Positions 28,985 through 38,629 of a stretch of DNA of 64,000 bases are shown here, piece after piece; the stretch's first letter is position 1, and the number at the start of each line of letters is the position of its first letter. This stretch comes from Spongiibacter sp. IMCC21906 (GTDB taxonomy: Bacteria > Pseudomonadota > Gammaproteobacteria > Pseudomonadales > Spongiibacteraceae): contig NZ_CP011477.1 of the NCBI RefSeq assembly GCF_001010805.1, positions 1,379,001-1,443,000 on the forward strand, written 5' to 3'. A model generated the notes under the pieces. The model did no database searches. It worked only from the letters and a program-made list of their open reading frames with translations, and had not been told where the DNA came from. Made by a program: the position numbers and the translations under genes.

Positions 28985-30063
28985 TTAAAGTGATTGCCGT
29001 ACTTGTGTTTGCGTTGCTATCTAATGGCGCCTGGGCCCATAAAGCCAGTGATAGTTTTTTGTATTTTAATGGTGATAACCAGGAGCTGCGGTTGGATTTG
29101 GCGCTGCGGGATATGCTGCGTCTACAAGACATGGACCTGGACGGCGACGGTGCACTGCGCTGGGCGGAGCTTCAGGCTAGCGAGACGGCGTTTAAACGTT
29201 ATATTAAGCAAGGCTTGAAGGTGCAGCAGCAGGGGCGTGATAAACATTGCCCCATCACGATGCGGCTAGCGGGGATCACTCAATATAGCGATGGGCCTTA
29301 TGCCAGTTGGCTGATTCGCTCGCCTTGTTTTGCTGAGTCAAGCGGGCTGTCCTTAGACTATCAATTGCTGTTCGACAGAGACCCTTTACACCGGGCCTTG
29401 TACCGTCTTGCCGATGGCGAGAGTGAAAGTATTGGTGTGCTCTCACCCAGTCAGCATCGTTTATCCCTTGATGTTACTGACGGCTCTGCTTGGCAAACAA
29501 TAAGCAATTTCTTTTATCAAGGTGTGATTCATCTCCTTCTAGGTTACGACCATTTGTTGTTTTTGCTGGTGCTGTTGCTCCCTGTTTTGAACAACAAGGA
29601 GGGGATATCAACACCGATGGCGGCAGTGAAAGAATTGAGCTGGATTGTCACCATGTTCACCCTGTCCCACAGCATTACCTTGGTACTGGCAACCTTGGGC
29701 TGGTTAGTGCTGCCGAGTGGGCCGGTAGAAGTGACCATTGCCTTGTCGATTAGCTTGGCGGCTTTGTTAGCATTTTGGCCGCATCGACGCTTTCAGCGTT
29801 ATCTTGCGCTGGGTTTTGGTTTAATTCACGGCTTGGGTTTTGCGGGCGTGTTGGCCGGGTTGCTGTCTCAAAGTGCCTCCACGCCACTGGCGTTGGCGAG
29901 CTTTAATATCGGTATTGAAACGGCGCAAATTGCCTTGGTGATTATGGCAGTAATGCTGCTATACCCCATCCGGCACACGATGTTTTTTCAGCGTGTGCTG
30001 GTTCCCGGAAGCTTGGGGATAACGGCGATGGCAGGACTGTTCTGGGCGGTCAACCGGCTCTAA
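28981..30063 (+). CDS. HupE/UreJ-like membrane protein with an EF-hand loop
   Basis: A 360-residue protein: a signal peptide (FALLSNGAWA followed by HKASDSF), a periplasmic domain to about residue 175, then about six transmembrane segments. The membrane part has the HupE/UreJ_2 signatures GVIHLLLGYDHLLFLL near residue 181 and FTLSHSITLV near residue 223, with conserved His and Asp, and GLIHGLGFAG. HupE/UreJ proteins have been proposed as nickel/cobalt permeases, but this long-form subgroup is uncharacterised. In the periplasmic part residues 52-63, DLDGDGALRWAE, match a canonical EF-hand calcium loop. The TTG start overlaps the TPR gene by four bases. Confidence 0.82.
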   Translation: MIKVIAVLVFALLSNGAWAHKASDSFLYFNGDNQELRLDLALRDMLRLQDMDLDGDGALRWAELQASETAFKRYIKQGLKVQQQGRDKHCPITMRLAGITQYSDGPYASWLIRSPCFAESSGLSLDYQLLFDRDPLHRALYRLADGESESIGVLSPSQHRLSLDVTDGSAWQTISNFFYQGVIHLLLGYDHLLFLLVLLLPVLNNKEGISTPMAAVKELSWIVTMFTLSHSITLVLATLGWLVLPSGPVEVTIALSISLAALLAFWPHRRFQRYLALGFGLIHGLGFAGVLAGLLSQSASTPLALASFNIGIETAQIALVIMAVMLLYPIRHTMFFQRVLVPGSLGITAMAGLFWAVNRL

Positions 30064-30092
30064 TGCATCAGCGGTGTTTTTCTCGACCTCGC

Positions 30093-30536
30093 TTAAGAGT
30101 CGCAGTGTATTTTAACGGCTTCTTTCGCTCTGGCACGCTGAACCTCAATGTCTTTGGGGCTGAGTAGCTGACTGCTGCCGTCGGCATTGGTTACTCTGAT
30201 TCGGGCATTGGCCTGCATCGATTGCAGGTTCCGTTTTGCCTTCTGGCAAATGGCGGGATCTTTTGGCGGGAGAATCTCCATTTTCTCTGGTTGCTTGTCG
30301 GAATCAGTTGGGCTTGAATTGCCGTTTTGTTGATTGGCAAATTCTGGCGCAGTGTAAGGCGTGTTACTACCGGTACTAATAAATTCATAGCGTTGGCCAT
30401 GAGGCGGTTGTTGACTAAAATGCACCTCACCCCCTTCATCCTGCCAGCGATAATAACCTTGTTTACCAGCATGTGCGGTCGCGCAAATTCCCAAGCTTAG
30501 TAGCAAAAGTGCATTTACCAGAATAATTGTTTTCAT
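30093..30536 (-). CDS. DUF4124 domain-containing exported protein
   Basis: A 147-residue protein with a signal peptide (LLLLSLGICATAHA) followed by GYYRWQDEGGEVHFSQQPP, the compact DUF4124 fold with its Y-x-W-x-D-x-x-G pattern. A linker rich in Asn, Ser, Pro and Gln and a basic C-terminus with two cysteines follow. Proteins of this family are common in gammaproteobacteria and have no firm role. It converges on the HupE/UreJ-like gene with 29 bases between stops and no clear terminator. Confidence 0.85.
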   Translation of the reverse strand: MKTIILVNALLLLSLGICATAHAGKQGYYRWQDEGGEVHFSQQPPHGQRYEFISTGSNTPYTAPEFANQQNGNSSPTDSDKQPEKMEILPPKDPAICQKAKRNLQSMQANARIRVTNADGSSQLLSPKDIEVQRARAKEAVKIHCDS

Positions 30537-31008
30537 GTGGCTGTCTATCGTTCCGCAAGTTTGTATTTGATTGTATCAGACCAGGTAAAGTTAGAGTCGG
30601 GCTGATTCTGAAGGGATTCGCCGTCAGTAATGCTATTTACCTACATTTCTGGTTGACATCTTAGGCGTCAGGCTAAAAAATACGCGGTCTGCCCTGATAG
30701 GGTAGCAATGGCTGTGTTCCGCGCCGCTTACCTGCGGCCACGTACAGAGTTCGGCTCATCTCGCCGGGCTGCTACAATTTTTTGTAGTTCCATTCACTCT
30801 GCAAACACATGACCTGTGTTGCGAGATTGCCCGCTTCGCTTATCCGGCGAGGCAAAAGAAAAGCCGTTAATCGGCATTTTTGGCATTTCGCCCGAGCCTG
30901 GCAGCGTGCCCGCTCGGTGGTAATGTGTTTCGTATCTTGTTTAGTCCCAGCGTTTTGTTGCGGCACACAAACAGATTTTTGCATTTTTGACTGAATGAGG
31001 GTCTTTCA
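30537..31008 (+). promoter_or_regulatory. ilvI promoter and long structured leader
   Basis: TTGACA at 30653-30658 and AAAAAT at 30676-30681 with a 17-base spacer form a good sigma-70 promoter. The leader to the ilvI start would be about 320 bases. It contains several potential stem-loops: CTACAA/TTGTAG (30772-30787), AACACA/TGTGTT (30804-30820), GCCG/CGGC followed by five T (around 30863-30880), and CCGAGC/GCTCGG with an inner GGCA/TGCC (30892-30917). I find no leader peptide rich in branched-chain residues. Region 30537-30650 holds the DUF4124 promoter side and no clear element. Confidence 0.55.
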
Positions 31009-32757
31009 GTGGAGTTGTTATCCGGCGGCGAAATGATCGCGCGTGCCTTGGAAGACGAAGGTGTTGAATTCATCTTCGGCTATCCTGGTGGTGCGGTTTT
31101 ACATATTTATGATGCCTTATTTAATAAGTGTAAGGTGCCTCATATTCTGGTTCGACACGAGCAGGCAGCGACGCATGCAGCTGATGGTTATGCTCGTGCC
31201 ACCGGCAAGCCGGGGGTGGTGTTAGTGACATCGGGTCCTGGGGCGACTAACGCCATAACGGGTATAGCAACGGCTTACATGGACTCCATTCCCATGGTCG
31301 TATTATCTGGTCAAGTGGCATCTCACTTGATTGGTGAAGATGCCTTTCAGGAAACCGATATGATGGGGATTTCCCGTCCTATTGTGAAACATAGCTTTCA
31401 AGTCAAATCGACGGCTGAAATTCCTGAAATCATCAAGAAAGCATTTTATATCGCTAGCACGGGGCGTCCTGGTCCGGTGGTTGTAGACCTGCCCAAGGAT
31501 TTAACCAATCCCCATGACAAGTTTGAGTACCACTACCCCAAGAAAGTTAAAATGCGGTCGTATACGCCTGCTGCCCGAGGCCATTCTGGTCAAATCAAAA
31601 AAGCGGCAAGCTTGTTGTTGGCTGCCCGGCGTCCGGTGATTTATGCCGGGGGAGGTGTGGTGCAGGGCAATGCGTCTAAGCAACTGACTGAGCTGGCCAA
31701 GTCGTTGAACTTCCCGGTTACCAATACCTTGATGGGACTGGGCGCTTACCCCGGCAATGATCGTCAATTCTTGGGCATGCTGGGTATGCACGGCTTTTAC
31801 GAGGCCAATAATGCCATGCATCACAGTGATGTGATTTTGGCTGTGGGCGCCCGTTTTGATGACCGGGTGACCAACACCACGTCTAAGTTTTGTCCCGGCG
31901 CGAAAATTATCCATATCGATATCGACCCTGCATCGATTTCTAAAACCATCGCTGCCGACGTGCCGATTGTTGGCCCGGTAGATGCGGTATTAACGGATCT
32001 GATTGCTGTGTTGGCAGAGCTGCGTGCACAGGAAAACAATCTTCCTGACCAAAAAGCGCTAGGCCTGTGGTGGGATCAAATTGAAGAGTGGCGCGATGCC
32101 CACGGTCTTTGGACCAAGCCGCGTTACGAACTGGATACGCCTTACATCAAGCCCCAACAGGTTATTGAAACCCTGTACAAGGTGACCAAAGGCGAGGCCT
32201 ATGTCACCTCAGATGTAGGTCAGCACCAAATGTTTGCGGCTCAGTATTATCGTTTTCATGAGCCTCGCCGTTGGATCAATTCCGGAGGCTTAGGCACCAT
32301 GGGCTTTGGTTTGCCTGCGGCAATGGGTGCTAAGTTGGCGTTTCCTGATTCCGATGTTGCCTGTGTCACCGGTGAAGGCAGTATTCAGATGAATATTCAG
32401 GAGCTGTCTACCTGCGCCCAGTACAAGATTCCGATCAAGATTATTAATCTTTACAACGGTTATTTGGGCATGGTGAAACAGTGGCAAGACATGCAGTACG
32501 AGGGACGCTATTCCCAGAGTGTGTATGAAGATTCCTTGCCGGATTTCATCAAGCTAACTGAGGCTTATCAGCACGTGGGTATTAAGGTAACTCAGTTGTC
32601 AGACCTTGAAGACGCGATGACAGAAGCCTTTGCTCGTAAAGATGAGTTGGTGTTTATGGATATCCACGTTGACCCCCACGAGCATGTTTACCCCATGCTG
32701 GTTGCGCCTAACGGCAACATGCGGGATATGTGGTTGAGCAAGACGGAGCGGACCTGA
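31009..32757 (+). CDS. ilvI: Acetolactate synthase large subunit
   Basis: A 582-residue thiamine-diphosphate enzyme making acetolactate and acetohydroxybutyrate for valine, leucine and isoleucine. The catalytic glutamate is in [19 protein letters not shown] near residue 46. The ThDP/Mg motif begins [15 protein letters not shown] near residue 464 and ends NLYNGYLGM near residue 487. The start is GTG at 31009 with GAGGG eight bases upstream. The stop shares a base with the ilvH start (TGATG). Length is standard. Confidence 0.96.
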   Translation: MELLSGGEMIARALEDEGVEFIFGYPGGAVLHIYDALFNKCKVPHILVRHEQAATHAADGYARATGKPGVVLVTSGPGATNAITGIATAYMDSIPMVVLSGQVASHLIGEDAFQETDMMGISRPIVKHSFQVKSTAEIPEIIKKAFYIASTGRPGPVVVDLPKDLTNPHDKFEYHYPKKVKMRSYTPAARGHSGQIKKAASLLLAARRPVIYAGGGVVQGNASKQLTELAKSLNFPVTNTLMGLGAYPGNDRQFLGMLGMHGFYEANNAMHHSDVILAVGARFDDRVTNTTSKFCPGAKIIHIDIDPASISKTIAADVPIVGPVDAVLTDLIAVLAELRAQENNLPDQKALGLWWDQIEEWRDAHGLWTKPRYELDTPYIKPQQVIETLYKVTKGEAYVTSDVGQHQMFAAQYYRFHEPRRWINSGGLGTMGFGLPAAMGAKLAFPDSDVACVTGEGSIQMNIQELSTCAQYKIPIKIINLYNGYLGMVKQWQDMQYEGRYSQSVYEDSLPDFIKLTEAYQHVGIKVTQLSDLEDAMTEAFARKDELVFMDIHVDPHEHVYPMLVAPNGNMRDMWLSKTERT

Positions 32758-33248
32758 TGAGACGTATAATTTCAGTTTTGTTGGAAAATGAACCCGGTGC
32801 CTTGTCGCGGGTTGTCGGTCTGTTTTCTCAGCGTGGCTATAACATTGAAACCCTCAATGTGGCGCCGACCGAAGACGTTACGATGTCGCGTCTTACCCTC
32901 ACTACGATTGGTGACGATCATAAGATTGAGCAAATTACCAAACACCTTAATCGCTTAGTGGATGTGGTGAAATTGGTGGATTTGTCTGAAGGTGCACATA
33001 TCGAGCGTGAGCTGATGTTGGTTAAGGTCCGGGCAACCGGTGCCCAGCGTGCCGAGATCAAGCGTTGCACGGATATCTTCCGGGGCCAAATTGTTGATGT
33101 GGGCCCCAGTGTTTACACCATTCAAATCACTGGCGCGGCTGATAAGCTGGATTCCTTTTTGGAAGCCGTAGGCGAAACCGCCATTATTGAAGTGGTGCGG
33201 AGTGGGGTATCGGGCATTGCCCGGGGTGAAAAGGTGCTTAGCCTTTAA
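32757..33248 (+). CDS. ilvH: Acetolactate synthase small (regulatory) subunit
   Basis: A 163-residue regulatory subunit with an N-terminal ACT domain (RRIISVLLENEPGALSRVVG, FSQRGYNIETLNVAPTED) that binds valine in the family, and a C-terminal half containing ELMLVKV and FRGQIVDVGPSVYTIQITG. The ATG at 32757 overlaps the ilvI stop; an in-frame extension upstream lies within ilvI and is not needed. An intrinsic terminator follows. ilvC does not follow here. Confidence 0.96.
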   Translation: MRRIISVLLENEPGALSRVVGLFSQRGYNIETLNVAPTEDVTMSRLTLTTIGDDHKIEQITKHLNRLVDVVKLVDLSEGAHIERELMLVKVRATGAQRAEIKRCTDIFRGQIVDVGPSVYTIQITGAADKLDSFLEAVGETAIIEVVRSGVSGIARGEKVLSL

Positions 33249-33274
33249 ACGGCTTGTTCAGTCTGATTTTGATG

Positions 33275-33294
33275 GGGCCTTCGGGCCCTTTTTT
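33275..33294 (+). terminator. Intrinsic terminator of ilvIH
   Basis: GGGCC (33275-33279) and GGCCC (33284-33288) close a TTCG tetraloop and are followed by six T residues, 27 bases after the ilvH stop. Confidence 0.9.
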
Positions 33295-33409
33295 GTTGCG
33301 GGATGTTCTTCCTTCGACCTCGTTTTCAGGTTTTATTTTTTGCAAAATAAAAGTTAAAACGAATTCAAATCAATGCAGCAGTGTGTCCAAAATACGTTTC
33401 AGAAACTAA

Positions 33410-33430
33410 AAAGGGCCGTTAAGGCCCTTT
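33410..33430 (-). terminator. Intrinsic terminator of the vfr-type gene
   Basis: AAAGGGCC and GGCCCTTT flank a five-base loop. On the minus strand the right arm ends in TTTTT followed by AG, giving a terminator about 40 bases after the end of the Crp-family gene. Confidence 0.78.
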
Positions 33431-33466
33431 ACAAAAAAACAGTGTTGAAATAGCAGAAAACAGCGA

Positions 33467-34105
33467 TCAGCGTGTTCCGTGCACCACCATTGTTTTACCT
33501 TTCACCTGTACCAATCCCTGTTCCTCAAGGGTTTTTAGGACCCGGCCAACCATCTCTCGAGAACAGCCAACAATGCGGCCAATTTCTTGGCGGGTAATTT
33601 TAATTTGCATACCGTCGGGGTGTGTCATCGCGTCGGGTTGTTTGCAAAGGTCGAGTAAGGTGCGGGCAACCCGGCCGGTGACATCCAAAAAAGCGAGGTC
33701 GCCAACTTTTCGGGTAGTCAGGCGTAAGCGCTTGGCCATTTGCCTGCCTAAGGCTGCAAGAATGTCGGGATATTGATCGCGAATTTCCTGAAATTTACTG
33801 TAGCTGATTTCAGCGATTTCACATTCGGTGCGACTCTTCACCCATGCGCTGCGGCTGGGGGGGATGTCGGAATCAAAGACTCCCATCTCGCCAAAGAAAT
33901 CGCCTTTGTTGAGATAGGCGACAATCATTTCGCGACCTTCATCATCTTCAATAATGACGGTGACGGAGCCCTCGATAATATAGTAGAGCGCGTCGCTGTC
34001 ATCACCAGCATAAATCAGAGTACTTTTAGTAGGGTAACGACGCCGATGGCATTGCTTGAGGAAATTTTCCAGACTTGGTATATCGTGATTCAAGGTGTTG
34101 AACAC
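33467..34105 (-). CDS. vfr: cAMP-binding Crp-family regulator, Vfr type
   Basis: A 212-residue CRP/Vfr-like regulator. The cyclic nucleotide domain has [21 protein letters not shown] near residue 68, with the Glu and Arg-Ser pair that contact cAMP. The C-terminal winged helix contains [19 protein letters not shown] near residue 168, the CRP recognition helix, so it should read TGTGA-N6-TCACA sites. In P. aeruginosa Vfr controls type IV pili, quorum sensing and virulence, and lies next to an OsmC-like gene as here. It is divergent from the OsmC-like gene, with its own terminator. Confidence 0.92.
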   Translation of the reverse strand: MFNTLNHDIPSLENFLKQCHRRRYPTKSTLIYAGDDSDALYYIIEGSVTVIIEDDEGREMIVAYLNKGDFFGEMGVFDSDIPPSRSAWVKSRTECEIAEISYSKFQEIRDQYPDILAALGRQMAKRLRLTTRKVGDLAFLDVTGRVARTLLDLCKQPDAMTHPDGMQIKITRQEIGRIVGCSREMVGRVLKTLEEQGLVQVKGKTMVVHGTR

Positions 34106-34244
34106 AGGCGGTGTCTCTTTAATAGCGAAGCGAGGTATCTATCTTTGTTATCTGTTAAGTATGCCGTGCTTGGCGGCGAATGGCGAGCTTGAATATTTGG
34201 GCTGTGATAAGCTCCCCATTTTGTCACAACAGCACGGAGATGCA

Positions 34245-34667
34245 ATGAAGGCGACAGTTAAATGGGTTGACGGAGCGATGTTTCTTGGGGAGTCTGGAAG
34301 TGGCCACTCGGTGGTGATGGACGGTCCTGAAGATCACGGTGGCCGCAATATGGGTGTGCGCCCTATGGAAATGTTATTGCTGGGAATGGGAGGCTGTGCT
34401 TCATTTGATGTGATGAGCATGTTGAAAAAGTCCCGCCAAGACGTTGCTGATTGTCGCTGTGAACTCGATGCGCAACGTGCCGATGCGGTGCCAGCAGTGT
34501 TTACCGAAATTCATCTCAAATTTATTGTCAGCGGCAAGGGGCTTAAAGAAAATCACGTTAAGCGCGCTGTTGAGCTGTCGGCTGAAAAATATTGTTCTGC
34601 CTCTATTATGATGGAAAAGGCAGGGGTGGTTGTGAGTCACAGCTATGAGATGGTAGAAGCGGAGTAG
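34245..34667 (+). CDS. OsmC-family protein (YhfA type)
   Basis: A 140-residue OsmC/Ohr-family protein. The two family cysteines are in LGMGGCASFDVMSML and AEKYCSASIMMEKAG. Members reduce organic hydroperoxides through these cysteines, although the YhfA subgroup has no firm substrate. The start is the ATG at 34245, preceded by GGAG; a longer in-frame ORF from 34095 would overlap the vfr start and is not likely coding. It is followed four bases later by a VOC protein. Confidence 0.9.
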   Translation: MKATVKWVDGAMFLGESGSGHSVVMDGPEDHGGRNMGVRPMEMLLLGMGGCASFDVMSMLKKSRQDVADCRCELDAQRADAVPAVFTEIHLKFIVSGKGLKENHVKRAVELSAEKYCSASIMMEKAGVVVSHSYEMVEAE

Positions 34668-34671
34668 AAAT

Positions 34672-35073
34672 ATGCAGCGTCCTAAGCCCCACGGTGGAAT
34701 GCGACATATAGCACTGTTTGTTGAAGCCTTTGATAAAACACTGTGGTTTTACACTGCATTGCTGGGTATGGCGGTAGAGTGGCAGCCAGACGAAGATAAT
34801 ATTTATTTATGTTCCGGTTGCGACAACCTTGCACTGCATCGTTATCAAGGTGAGGCGCGCCCCTTGGCAGGTCAGCGTTTGGATCATATTGGTTTTATTC
34901 TCAATGCCGCCGAAGATGTCGATGGCTGGTATGACTTTTTGCAAGCAAACGGGGTGACTTGCCAATCTGAACCGAGAACGCATCGGGATGGCGCCCGCAG
35001 TTTTTACTGCTTAGATCCCGATGGAAATATGGTACAGATGATTCACCATCCGCCGATTGCGGGTAAGTGTTAG
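34672..35073 (+). CDS. VOC (glyoxalase/bleomycin resistance) superfamily protein
   Basis: A 133-residue single-domain vicinal oxygen chelate protein. The first beta-alpha-beta-beta-beta module begins GGMRHIALFVEAFDKTLWFY and the second begins LDHIGFILNA and ends FYCLDPDGNMVQMIHHPP. Candidate metal ligands are the two histidines and a late acidic/polar residue. The substrate cannot be told. It is four bases after the OsmC-like gene and convergent with coq7. In P. aeruginosa speD occupies this place, so the gene is a local difference. Confidence 0.85.
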   Translation: MQRPKPHGGMRHIALFVEAFDKTLWFYTALLGMAVEWQPDEDNIYLCSGCDNLALHRYQGEARPLAGQRLDHIGFILNAAEDVDGWYDFLQANGVTCQSEPRTHRDGARSFYCLDPDGNMVQMIHHPPIAGKC

Positions 35074-35109
35074 CCGTTGTCGGGGGGCTGTTGCTGGGAG
35101 ATATTCGCT

Positions 35110-35769
35110 TTAAACGTGGTAGGTGGTTTTGGTCATGACTTTGGACATTAAGGTCATGACTTTTTTTACCGGTAGCGGAAAGGCCAAGCCTCCAGCGGAC
35201 ATGGCTTTGCTTGCGTGTTCTGCTTCGTCTTCAAGCATTTGACTCAACACTACGCGGGTTTTCTCATCTTCTTTCGGCAGCGCCGCTAAATGTTCTTTCA
35301 GGTGTTCACAAACCTGGTCTTCGGTGGCGGCGACAAAGCCCAAACTCACCGAGTCGCCAATGGCGCCAGCGACGGCACCAATGGTGAAAGAGGCTGCATA
35401 GAATAAGGGATTTAAATGGCTGGTGTGTGCCCCGAGTTCTTTTAGGCGGGTTTCACACCATGCCAAATGATCCACTTCTTCTATTGCCGATTGGGCCATG
35501 GCCTCTCTGACTTGGGCTGATTTGGCGGTGAGGGCCTGACCTTGGTAAAGGGCCTGGGCGCACACTTCGCCGGTATGGTTGATACGCATTAAGCCTGCGG
35601 TATGACGACGCTGGGCTTCACTCTGCCGTGCCGCAGCTGTGCCGTCTGCCTGGCTTGGCTTTGCTTGAGGCATGGCTCTTGCGGCCTTAGCACTACCTTT
35701 AATTAAGGTTTTGAGCCCCCGGTCGGCACCAATGAGTGCTTGATCGAGAAATGAAAATTGTCTGGTCAT
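35110..35769 (-). CDS. coq7: Ubiquinone biosynthesis monooxygenase Coq7
   Basis: A 219-residue di-iron hydroxylase that performs the last hydroxylation of ubiquinone synthesis. The iron ligands are in [38 protein letters not shown] and [11 protein letters not shown], the two E-x-x-H patterns of the ferritin-like fold. Residues up to ~50 form a variable N-terminus. A strong SD (AGGAGG) precedes the ATG. It lies downstream of the retS-like gene on the same strand, 64 bases apart. Confidence 0.96.
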   Translation of the reverse strand: MTRQFSFLDQALIGADRGLKTLIKGSAKAARAMPQAKPSQADGTAAARQSEAQRRHTAGLMRINHTGEVCAQALYQGQALTAKSAQVREAMAQSAIEEVDHLAWCETRLKELGAHTSHLNPLFYAASFTIGAVAGAIGDSVSLGFVAATEDQVCEHLKEHLAALPKEDEKTRVVLSQMLEDEAEHASKAMSAGGLAFPLPVKKVMTLMSKVMTKTTYHV

Positions 35770-35833
35770 ACGCCCTCCTGTCTGCCGGTAGTATACCTGA
35801 TATTGATAACGACTAATGATGTGCAGAGCTGCC

Positions 35834-38629
35834 TTAGCTATCTTTGGGGTTAAAGTGAGTCCAGCGTTTGATGGCTTCGCGCAGCTCCCATAGCCGGATG
35901 GGTTTTATTAAATGCAGGTCCATCCCGGCCTCAAGGTTAATACCTTGTTGTTCGTCTAAAGCATTGGCGGTAAGACCAAAAATAGGGATGCGACCAGGGC
36001 GTTGGTCTAATTCAAAGCTGCGAATTTGCCGGGTAGCTTCTACGCCATCCATAATGGGCATTTCAATATCCATAATAATCAGGTCAAATTCTTCACGCAT
36101 AAAACTATTCATTGCCTGCTGGCCATTACCCACCAGGGTGACCGTAATGCCGAGCTTTTCCAGCATGCGAGTTAAGACTTGGGCATTGGTTTCATTGTCT
36201 TCGGCAACGAGGCAGCGTAATACGTTTTTTGTAGTGGTGGGCTTTTGCTTTTCCTTCGCGGCATCGTAATGTAATTCAGCCGTCAGTACGTGGCGAAGGG
36301 TCAAGCCGCTAAGGGGCTTGTTTAATATTTTGCGTACCCCAGCTGCCGCTAGTTCTTGTTGGGGTAGATTAATATTAGTGTGGGCGAGCAGCAGCATGAG
36401 TGGTGCTTTGTTCTCGGCCGATTCTTTATAGACCCGCTGCGCAAAGGCAAGGCCAGTGCTGGTGGGCAGGTTGTAATCGATAAGCAAAATATCAATATTT
36501 TGCCCCAGTAGTTTTTGATTATGTAGCAAGGCCAAGGCATTTGGCTCGTTGAGGGCGCTGTGTGCCACCATCCCCCAGTGCTCACATTGCTTGCAGATGA
36601 TGTCGCAAAAGGTCTGGTTTTTATCAATCACCAGCAAGCGGCGGTTCTGTAGTTCAGGCATTTTGCTAGGTTGTGGCGACGGCAGTTGCTTGGGCACGCT
36701 GAGGCGCAAAGAAAAGTGCAGCTTGTTGATGCCTTCTGGTGAGGTGCGGGCGTTGATGCGCCCGCCCATTAGTGAGACGAGTTGGCCGATAATGGCGAAA
36801 CGGGGATTAATTCGGCTGTCTTGGTTTGGCGCATTGTGATCCAGCGCGTTTTTTTCTTGCTGGGTAAAAGGTCTACCCAAGTGCGAGAGCTGAAAGTTAA
36901 TTTCATTAAGAGAGGCGTCACCACCTGAAACCCGTAGCAGAAGATGTCCGGCCTCACTGCGTTCAAAGGCACTATTCATCGCGTGACTAAGTAACTGCGT
37001 GATTCGGGATGGATCGCCTAGCACCCATTCATTTGTCTTGTGTTCAATGTCGCAGATCAGCTCCAGGTTTCGCTCGGCGGCGATATTACGAAAGCTGGAT
37101 AAGGTGTCGGTGATCAGTTCCGGCAAGTTAATGAGCTGTGTGCTCAACTCAATATCGTTTTCGTTAAAGCGGGCGGTTTGGCCGGCCTCTTCCAAAAATT
37201 GCAGTAGTTCTTGGCTGGAGCGCTGCAACGTTCGCACATAATCTTTTTGTGCGCCGCTGAGCTGGGTCTCTTGCATTAGCTCAGAGGCACCCAGCATAGC
37301 GCTCAGGGGCGTGCGAATATCGTGGGTGATGCGGGCAACAATATCGGTTTTGGCGCGACTGACTTCACCTAGTACGGCAATGCGCTGGTTTTCGTCAGCC
37401 CGTTGATGTTGTTTTTGACGATGACGGGCCAGCACCAGTGCAGAATGTATCAATACCGTTGTGCAAGATATCAACATAAAAATGCTATTGACGGTTTCGG
37501 GGCTGGCCAGGTCTCGATAATAGGCTAGTAGGGCGACTAAATAGATCAGCACCGTAAATGTGCGGGTGATCAAATACACCAGGATAAGACGGCTATAGGT
37601 GGATAAAAAGCAACAGAGGGCCGAGATGTTAAGCAAGATAATAGTGGTTGAGACGGTCGTATTAACAAGGATTGTGCTAATGACGTTCTGGCCGAAGAAA
37701 ACGGTGACCATTGCGAAAACCAAGGCAGCCGTCATGAGGTTAAAGAGTTTGGGCCATACGCCGGGCTTATCTTGGGAGAAGACCGGAAAGCTTTTGCCAT
37801 AACAGAGCTCGGCCATAGCCAGCAGTAAAAGAATAACGGCCATAAGAGGCCGGTCCCAAGGTGGTAAGAGGCCTTGAGCGTCACCGAAATATCCCCATGC
37901 AAAACCATGGTAAGCAATGGTAAGCAAGGTATAGGCGGAGACGGTTAGAAATAGTTTATCGTGAAAGATAAAGGCCCTGGCGGTGGTGAAAATCACCACG
38001 ACCAGTAGCATTCCCATAAAAACAGCACTGACTAATTCCTGCTGGCCGACTTGCTGGGCCAGGCTGGCATAGTCCAAAAGCTGTAAAAAAACCGGCTGTT
38101 CTACCGGGCTTGCTAAATGCAGATGGTATTTGACGCTTGCACTTGCCGGGGTCGTAATGGAAAACAACTGATGACTGCGCATCATTAACCCCGTTGGCAG
38201 TGGGGTCATATCAAGACGCTGGCTGCCGCGATAAAGTTCTGCGCGGTTTAAATTGGCCGGCGAGACTTCAAGAATATGCAGTGTGGGCTCTGCAGTGGGG
38301 TTGTGGATAGTGAATCGAAGCCAGAGGTTGTGGTTGTTGGCGGGGGCTTTTAAGTCGCCATTTTCGACCGGACGAAATTGCTGGGCAAACGGCGGGCTCA
38401 GGATATCTGTTATTGAATGCTGGTCTTCTGGGGCAAGCAATAATAAATCGGTAAAAGCGGCGAGGGAGCGTGATTCGTAGTCTTCATCCAGCACTAAGGT
38501 TGGCGCGGCGAAGGCACTGACGGTTAGCAGCAGGCCGATGAGACCTGCTGCTAATAATAGCGCGACCCGGGGCAGGAGTTTATTCCCGGGCGATGGCGCG
38601 GTAGGCAATGTCGCTACGGTAAAAGGCAT
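35834..38629 (-). CDS. retS: RetS-like hybrid sensor with degenerate kinase domain
   Basis: A 931-residue membrane sensor. After a signal peptide (VSAFA near residue 41) come a periplasmic 7TMR-DISMED2-type domain (~45-180), seven transmembrane segments (~190-400), a HisKA domain with [18 protein letters not shown] near residue 430, an ATPase-like region (~500-640) and two receiver domains (~660-780 with LLIDYNLP; ~800-925 with [12 protein letters not shown]). This order is that of P. aeruginosa RetS, also next to purD. RetS blocks GacS and so favours acute over biofilm traits. The ATPase region lacks recognisable N, G1 and G2 boxes, and the first receiver has VIDKN in place of the usual DD pair. 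The start overlaps purD by 50 bases. Confidence 0.85.
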   Translation of the reverse strand: MPFTVATLPTAPSPGNKLLPRVALLLAAGLIGLLLTVSAFAAPTLVLDEDYESRSLAAFTDLLLLAPEDQHSITDILSPPFAQQFRPVENGDLKAPANNHNLWLRFTIHNPTAEPTLHILEVSPANLNRAELYRGSQRLDMTPLPTGLMMRSHQLFSITTPASASVKYHLHLASPVEQPVFLQLLDYASLAQQVGQQELVSAVFMGMLLVVVIFTTARAFIFHDKLFLTVSAYTLLTIAYHGFAWGYFGDAQGLLPPWDRPLMAVILLLLAMAELCYGKSFPVFSQDKPGVWPKLFNLMTAALVFAMVTVFFGQNVISTILVNTTVSTTIILLNISALCCFLSTYSRLILVYLITRTFTVLIYLVALLAYYRDLASPETVNSIFMLISCTTVLIHSALVLARHRQKQHQRADENQRIAVLGEVSRAKTDIVARITHDIRTPLSAMLGASELMQETQLSGAQKDYVRTLQRSSQELLQFLEEAGQTARFNENDIELSTQLINLPELITDTLSSFRNIAAERNLELICDIEHKTNEWVLGDPSRITQLLSHAMNSAFERSEAGHLLLRVSGGDASLNEINFQLSHLGRPFTQQEKNALDHNAPNQDSRINPRFAIIGQLVSLMGGRINARTSPEGINKLHFSLRLSVPKQLPSPQPSKMPELQNRRLLVIDKNQTFCDIICKQCEHWGMVAHSALNEPNALALLHNQKLLGQNIDILLIDYNLPTSTGLAFAQRVYKESAENKAPLMLLLAHTNINLPQQELAAAGVRKILNKPLSGLTLRHVLTAELHYDAAKEKQKPTTTKNVLRCLVAEDNETNAQVLTRMLEKLGITVTLVGNGQQAMNSFMREEFDLIIMDIEMPIMDGVEATRQIRSFELDQRPGRIPIFGLTANALDEQQGINLEAGMDLHLIKPIRLWELREAIKRWTHFNPKDS

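Noticed and set aside
30709-30813. 34-codon frame in the ilvI leader as an attenuator peptide
   Set aside because: It has few Leu, Val or Ile codons and no ribosome binding site of note.
34203-34229. CRP/Vfr site upstream of the osmC-like gene
   Set aside because: TGTGA and TCACA are present but 16 bases apart instead of 6, so it does not fit the operator.
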